Position numbers and translations under genes: made by a program. Shown here piece by piece: positions 59,370 through 64,000 of a stretch of DNA of 64,000 nucleotides (the first letter of the stretch is position 1; every line of letters begins with the position of its first letter). This stretch comes from Phascolomyces articulosus (Eukaryota; Mucoromycota; Mucoromycetes; Mucorales; Lichtheimiaceae), in the NCBI GenBank assembly GCA_025677815.1, contig JAIXMP010000037.1:62001-126000 (forward strand), given 5' to 3'. The notes beneath the pieces were generated by a model, which searched no databases, was not told the DNA's origin, and worked only from the letters and a program-made list of their open reading frames with translations.

Positions 59370-61209
59370 TTTTTATACTTCTTATTTCTACTACTACTAT
59401 TACTACTTCTTTTTATCACTGTTTCATTTTTCCTTTTTATTATTTTATCCTTTACAAAGCATTTTTTTTCTTTTTCTTTTTTTCAATCTTTGATTCGCAA
59501 CACACCCAAACAAACAAATCATGATAACAACAACAATCACGCACGGATTATTTTTTTTTTTTCAAAAGAAACATCTCGTTGACATTCAATTTTTTTTAAC
59601 GTTGTTCTTCCTTCAACAAAAAAAAAAACTAAATATTCGTTTTTTCCCTACTTCTTTTTATTTTCATATACTTTCGCTTTATCATTTACAAACAAACCCC
59701 TCCCCCTTCTCTATATCCTCCGTTCGATCCTCGTTCTTTTATTATTATTATTATTATTATTATATCTCTTTTTTCAAAACACCCTTCCACACACACAAGC
59801 ATTATACATTTTCTTCCTCTATCTGTGTAGTCCATTAAGCTCCTCCACACACATATATACACACACCAAACCAAATCACTTTCGTAGTATACATATTTTG
59901 AAACCAATCTCAAAAAAGAAAGAAAAAACTCTACATTTTTTTTATAATATTATATATATATATATAAACGAACTACCCAAAAAAAGTCTATTTTGATGAT
60001 GATAGAGGGATGGGGGGTATAACGAATATATATTCCACAAAGGTGATCCATTGTGCATTTCTCGAATCATATAATTATGTATGTCAAATGATACATATAG
60101 AACTCACTCATTTTTATTAAGAACCATGAAGAACCTATTCCATCCAATCCTCAATCATAAATATTCCATGATTCTATAATTCTTGAGCTTTCTATTCAGG
60201 TTACTACCATAATCTGATAAACATCACAAGTCTATATACTTAATATACTAAAGTTACCCTACTCTACTCTATGTGTGACAAAATGGCAAGTTTTTTCTTT
60301 ATTGTTATAGTAAACTATAGAAGGTTACAAAGTGACACTCTCTCTTTCTTCTCTTACATTAAATAATGGGTACATGTAGTACAACGACGACGGGTTGTGT
60401 ACTGGTTGTATATGTAAGAATGATTGATAATTGTTAATACTAGTTTGGCATCCTGGTTTATGGGATGTATGACGATGGTAAAGAGTCGTACAAAGTAGGC
60501 TTAGTATAAACGACTTTTTAATCTATCATAACATGGTTGATGCGCACGTTTAGATTATATAACCTCTCTCTCATTGCAAATAAACTTTTTTTGATTCAAT
60601 ATTGTATGGTAAATAAATAAAATAGGATAGTCATTATCACTATCGTTATAATATAAATATATATAATACGTATAATAAATTTATAGAAGGGAAATAAGAA
60701 ACTAAAAAACAAAGTTCAATACAAATGAATAGAAAAAGTAAAGGGTTTCAAAAAAAATAATAAGGAGATTATACTTATGCTATCAATGTGGTATGTATGA
60801 TGTACGCACGTATGTATGGTGTATTTGGTTGTATATGATATGCGTGCTGCAAATGATGCGTTGCAGCAAAAGACAGCAAATATGATGATGAAAAAATTAA
60901 GCGACATCGTCTCCTCTTCGAGAAACGCGTTCGTTATTTTCTCTCTCTTCCCCCCCCCTCCTTTTTTTTCTCTTGATTATATTTTTTCCTCGTTCCTCAT
61001 TCCTTTTGCTCCTTTTTTTTTGTGAGGATTCTTTTTTTTTTCTTCTTCTTTTTTTATATATATCATAATTTACATATATATATATATATATATTACTACA
61101 CATGATGATCCACAAATTATATATATAACAAAAGCAAAAAAAAGAACATAATGTATATACTAGTAAAAATAGATATAATAATTAAAAAAGAAGTCCAAAA
61201 AAAAATAGA
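59370..61209. other. Intergenic between convergent genes
   Basis: The first ~550 bp downstream of G-beta is T/C-rich and probably 3' UTR. ATT triplet runs occur at 59740-59762. From 60900 there are long C- and T-runs. No gene is recognised. Frames such as 60716-60907 and 60816-61025 are compositional. Confidence 0.45.
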
Positions 61210-62049
61210 TTAACCTCTCTCGCATATTATTTGATGAGAGTGGCGCCTATGATATAAAGATGAAGAAGACGGAGGTGGCGTTGCCTGTTGTTGTTGTTGT
61301 TGTTGTTGTTGTTGACCAAATAATCGACTTAATAAACTAGGTGCGTGAGAAGGTGGAGGTGATTGTTGTTTATTAGCTGCCAACATTAATAATTCTTGTG
61401 CTGATGCTCGTCGTTGTAATCTTGGAATATTATCTAAAGAAGAAGAAGAGGAGAGGTGCAAAGTATCGGAATGATAATGACGAGTCGTTTCTCCAGAGGA
61501 AGAAGAAGAATAGCCGGATTCAGAAGAAGAGGAAGAAGAAGAAGCAGATGAATAACAGGATAAAGGTGGAGAATGCCCATGATGATGGGCCATGGCCACT
61601 CTACGAAACGATTCTGCTAAAGGATGTTCAAAATAACGAATGGATTGATATTCACGATTCACACGATCTAATTCTTTAGTTAATCGTTTCATATTAGTTG
61701 GGTGTTCTAAATAATCTTTATCATCGGCTAAAAAAGATTGTCGTTGAAGTAATAATTTATGCTGTGTCCGACTTAATGGATGTTGTTGTTGTTTTGTAGT
61801 ATGATTCGTTTTTGACGAAGAACAAGTCGTCGTGGTGTTATTATTGTTATCGTTGTTATCGTTATTATTGTTGGTATACATTGCATGAGTAGCTGTCAGT
61901 TGTATACTAGGTGAAGTGGTTGTAGCATATCTCAAGTTGGGGTGACTATGCATGGGACGTAATAGATGATTCCTTGGCATGTCAGTGGATGAATGGAATA
62001 CATTAGCTTTTCCAGGTCCTGCATTCGGTAATTGTACGGCAGACGTCAT
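61210..62049 (-). CDS. Putative TORC1 subunit TCO89-like protein
   Basis: A single-exon frame encodes 279 residues from ATG 62049 (MTSAVQLPNAGPGKANV) to TAA 61210. Most of the protein is disordered: Asn/Thr-rich, Ser-rich and Gln-rich runs. One ordered block near residues 92-150 reads LSRTQHKLLLQRQSFL, then MKRLTKELDRVNREYQSIRYFEHPLAESFRRV. An SRTQ-K-LQR motif followed by a helix ending in NREY--IR-(F/Y)--P is, to my recognition, the core of fungal TCO89, a TORC1-specific component on the vacuole that supports nutrient signalling. The call rests on this motif only. The rest is too low in complexity to help. A CAA repeat at 61283-61312 encodes ten consecutive Gln. Confidence 0.6.
   Translation of the reverse strand: MTSAVQLPNAGPGKANVFHSSTDMPRNHLLRPMHSHPNLRYATTTSPSIQLTATHAMYTNNNNDNNDNNNNTTTTCSSSKTNHTTKQQQHPLSRTQHKLLLQRQSFLADDKDYLEHPTNMKRLTKELDRVNREYQSIRYFEHPLAESFRRVAMAHHHGHSPPLSCYSSASSSSSSSESGYSSSSSGETTRHYHSDTLHLSSSSSLDNIPRLQRRASAQELLMLAANKQQSPPPSHAPSLLSRLFGQQQQQQQQQQATPPPSSSSLYHRRHSHQIICERG
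61283..61312 (-). repeat. CAA triplet repeat coding poly-Gln
   Basis: Ten uninterrupted GTT units on the plus strand (CAA on the coding strand) lie in the C-terminal part of the TCO89-like protein, following LLSRLFG. Confidence 0.9.
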
Positions 62050-64000
62050 TGAATGAGTTCAATCAAAAGATGAATAAAGAATAAAAAAAAAAGGAAAAAG
62101 GAAAAAAAAGGGAGCAAATAAAAAACAAATTACTTTTTTGAGGAATCTCTCTTTATCTCAAAAAGCTACCTATCTTGCTGCCCCTTTTTTTCCAGTTTAC
62201 ACACATGACTTTTGCATTTTGTATAACAATGCACTTTTTTTGGATCCGATCCAAATACTAGTCATCAAGATGGACTTCTTGTAAATTCTCCACAAAATTT
62301 ACTTATATATACATCACAGAACATGATGACTTGGGATGAAGAATGTGTATATGTGATGTCTAGTGTTGATGATCAACTATAATGATTTCCTTGTGATAGA
62401 CTGTTTCGATTTAAGCTAAATAAATATACAAATGTGATTTCCCTCTCACATCTTTGTGATGTTCCAAACATCATTTTTATATTCATGAGATGATGCAACT
62501 GTCATTAAATCATTAACAAACTTAAATTTAAACAAGGATAGTAATATATATATTCCAGGTCTATCATTGTGTATCATCATTTGATATTTTCAGAGTTATA
62601 TAGATAGATAATAGTAGATTTCCAATGAGTTATACAACAGAGGAATTAGCAGAAAACAAAACAAGTATATAGGAGCTATGATACTAATGCATATTGATTA
62701 GGTATAGATGATTCAAAAGGATGAACTGATTACCAATACAAAAATGACGTTTTGCGTAGTAATCTATATAATTAACCGGTGGAGTTGTATTATCCATCAA
62801 AGTATCTTTATAGAAAAAAATAACCAGTATTGGCATACTTAAAATGATACCCGAATCTTCGATTTTGGTTATATATTAGGGTTCTTTTATAGTTTTCGAT
62901 TAATCTGATCCCCTTTGTATGGAATCATAATAATATTAATCGTTTCGGAATGATGAACCCTCCTTTCTCTTATTTTCCTATTATTATATAACCTATAATA
63001 GAACGATATATAAAAAGAGTGAACCTGTTTGGTTCCAATTGAAATGTTGTGTGTTATATTTATAATATATATCATCAGAAACTTCTTCTTCTTTATTATA
63101 ATTACATTGATTGTTTCTTATTCCAAAATCATATGAACATATCTCTTGCTCATCAATATTTCTTCCCTTTTTGATTTTTTTTCCTACCATTGGGAAGAAG
63201 TAGTGTAGATATTCTCCAAAATGATTGTATTTTATCGCTGGATAGAAAACTCAAGCAACAGCTAATATATTTAAAACCTATACATTGTAGAACTATTGTC
63301 CAAGAACAGACATATATATATGTAACACATGGTGGTATCATGTCCATCATTAGATACTAGGTATATACGTTACAAAAATGGAAGTTTTTGTTTCATACTG
63401 TGCTGTGTTGTAAATTACATTTTGTACCTCACTTTTTCATGCATTATACACATTAGTACCGTAAAACAGATCGTACCTTCTTTTATATTTGAATACGTCG
63501 TACTACGTATACAGTATAGTTTTCACAATTTTACTCAAAACTAGAAATTGCTACCTTTTAATTATATGTAAAAAAAAAAAAAAAGAAATAAACCATCCTG
63601 CTACTGATGTCATTATTGAAAAAATGATATCAATGAATCAACTTTACTTTGGTTGCTAGTACGTAGTATGTAGTATCCGAAAATTCGGTAAAAAAAACTC
63701 CATTCAACTTATTAAAGAACCAAGTCTTCATATACTTTCCTTAAGCATAATTTAAATAGAAGCTATTCAACGAGACATATGTCAAATGACAATTTCTTAA
63801 AGATAGCTCGAGTCACATACTCGTATAATAAGTAAAAGTATGGACATGGATTGCATAAAATAATGTAATGCTCCTTTAATATTTAACGTTTTCAACTCTA
63901 CATTATATTTCGACCATTCCCGTTCTCATTTTTCTTATTTACATACGCTACTTGATAATCCGATTTAGACTATATTTCATTCCTGAAGCATAAGCTTTCA
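62050..64000. other. Upstream region and gene-free end of the window
   Basis: The first few hundred bases are the purine-rich leader of the minus-strand TCO89-like gene. The rest is AT-rich with short frames (for example 62887-63075, 63153-63350, 63329-63544), none with family features. I see no tRNA, rRNA or clear repeat here. Confidence 0.45.

Noticed and set aside
1..64000. CRISPR arrays, bacterial-type operons, rRNA or tRNA genes
   Set aside because: No regularly spaced direct repeats of CRISPR type and no rRNA or tRNA sequence were recognised; gene structure is eukaryotic throughout.

Overview
The window looks like nuclear DNA from an early-diverging filamentous fungus, most likely Mucoromycota (Mucorales-like). 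Evidence: very AT-rich intergenic DNA, many short GT-AG introns (about 50-250 bp), poly-Asn tracts, and transposase and HET-domain families of the kind I associate with Mucorales. This placement comes from recognising families by eye, not from a database search. Exon joins quoted here were derived by hand from splice signals and frame continuity.

Layout. 0.5-2.1 kb: a broken MULE transposase (-). 3.3-3.6 kb: a small secreted protein with Kex2 sites that looks like a peptide-pheromone or signalling-peptide precursor (+). 4.1-6.9 kb: cytosolic glutamyl-tRNA synthetase (-). 7.2-8.9 kb: an F-box/LRR-like gene with a stop codon inside the F-box (-). 9.6-14.6 kb: a Cdc25-type RasGEF with an SH3 domain (-). 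14.6-24.2 kb: about 10 kb with no gene I can support. It holds a dense cluster of RFX-type X-box motifs, palindromic AT repeats, two MITE-like elements and a GC-richer island. 24.6-30.1 kb: a P5B ATPase of the Ypk9/ATP13A2 type (+). 30.4-31.5 kb: an NAA40/NatD N-terminal acetyltransferase (+). 31.7-32.5 kb: a TMEM170-like membrane protein (-). 33.0-34.8 kb: a HET-domain gene split by one in-frame TGA (-). 36.1-39.7 kb: a decayed Tnp2/CACTA-like transposase (-). 40.3-40.8 kb: an unknown small protein (+). 42.5-43.9 kb: an unknown polytopic membrane protein (+). 44.1-46.0 kb: a kynurenine-aminotransferase-like enzyme with a possible mitochondrial leader (-). 46.6-48.4 kb: retromer VPS26 (+). 48.9-50.2 kb: an SRR1/Ber1-family protein (-). 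50.6-52.4 kb: an SR splicing factor with an RRM and two zinc knuckles, built partly from 7-27 nt microexons (+). 53.0-56.7 kb: a large PH-domain protein, tentatively Spo71-like (+). 58.1-59.4 kb: heterotrimeric G-protein beta subunit (+). 61.2-62.0 kb: a short protein with a TCO89-like TORC1 motif (-).

How it fits together. This is mostly ordinary housekeeping and signalling content. Nutrient and Ras/G-protein signalling is represented by the RasGEF, G-beta and the TORC1-like subunit. Endolysosomal function is represented by VPS26, the P5B ATPase and the PH protein. There is no sign of an operon-like cluster. Nonsense mutations occur only in accessory or selfish genes (MULE, F-box, HET, Tnp2). 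The housekeeping genes are intact and several end in TGA, so the code appears standard.

Most worth following up: the Kex2-processed peptide precursor, the microexon chain in the SR gene, the X-box cluster inside the gene desert, and the stop-interrupted HET gene.
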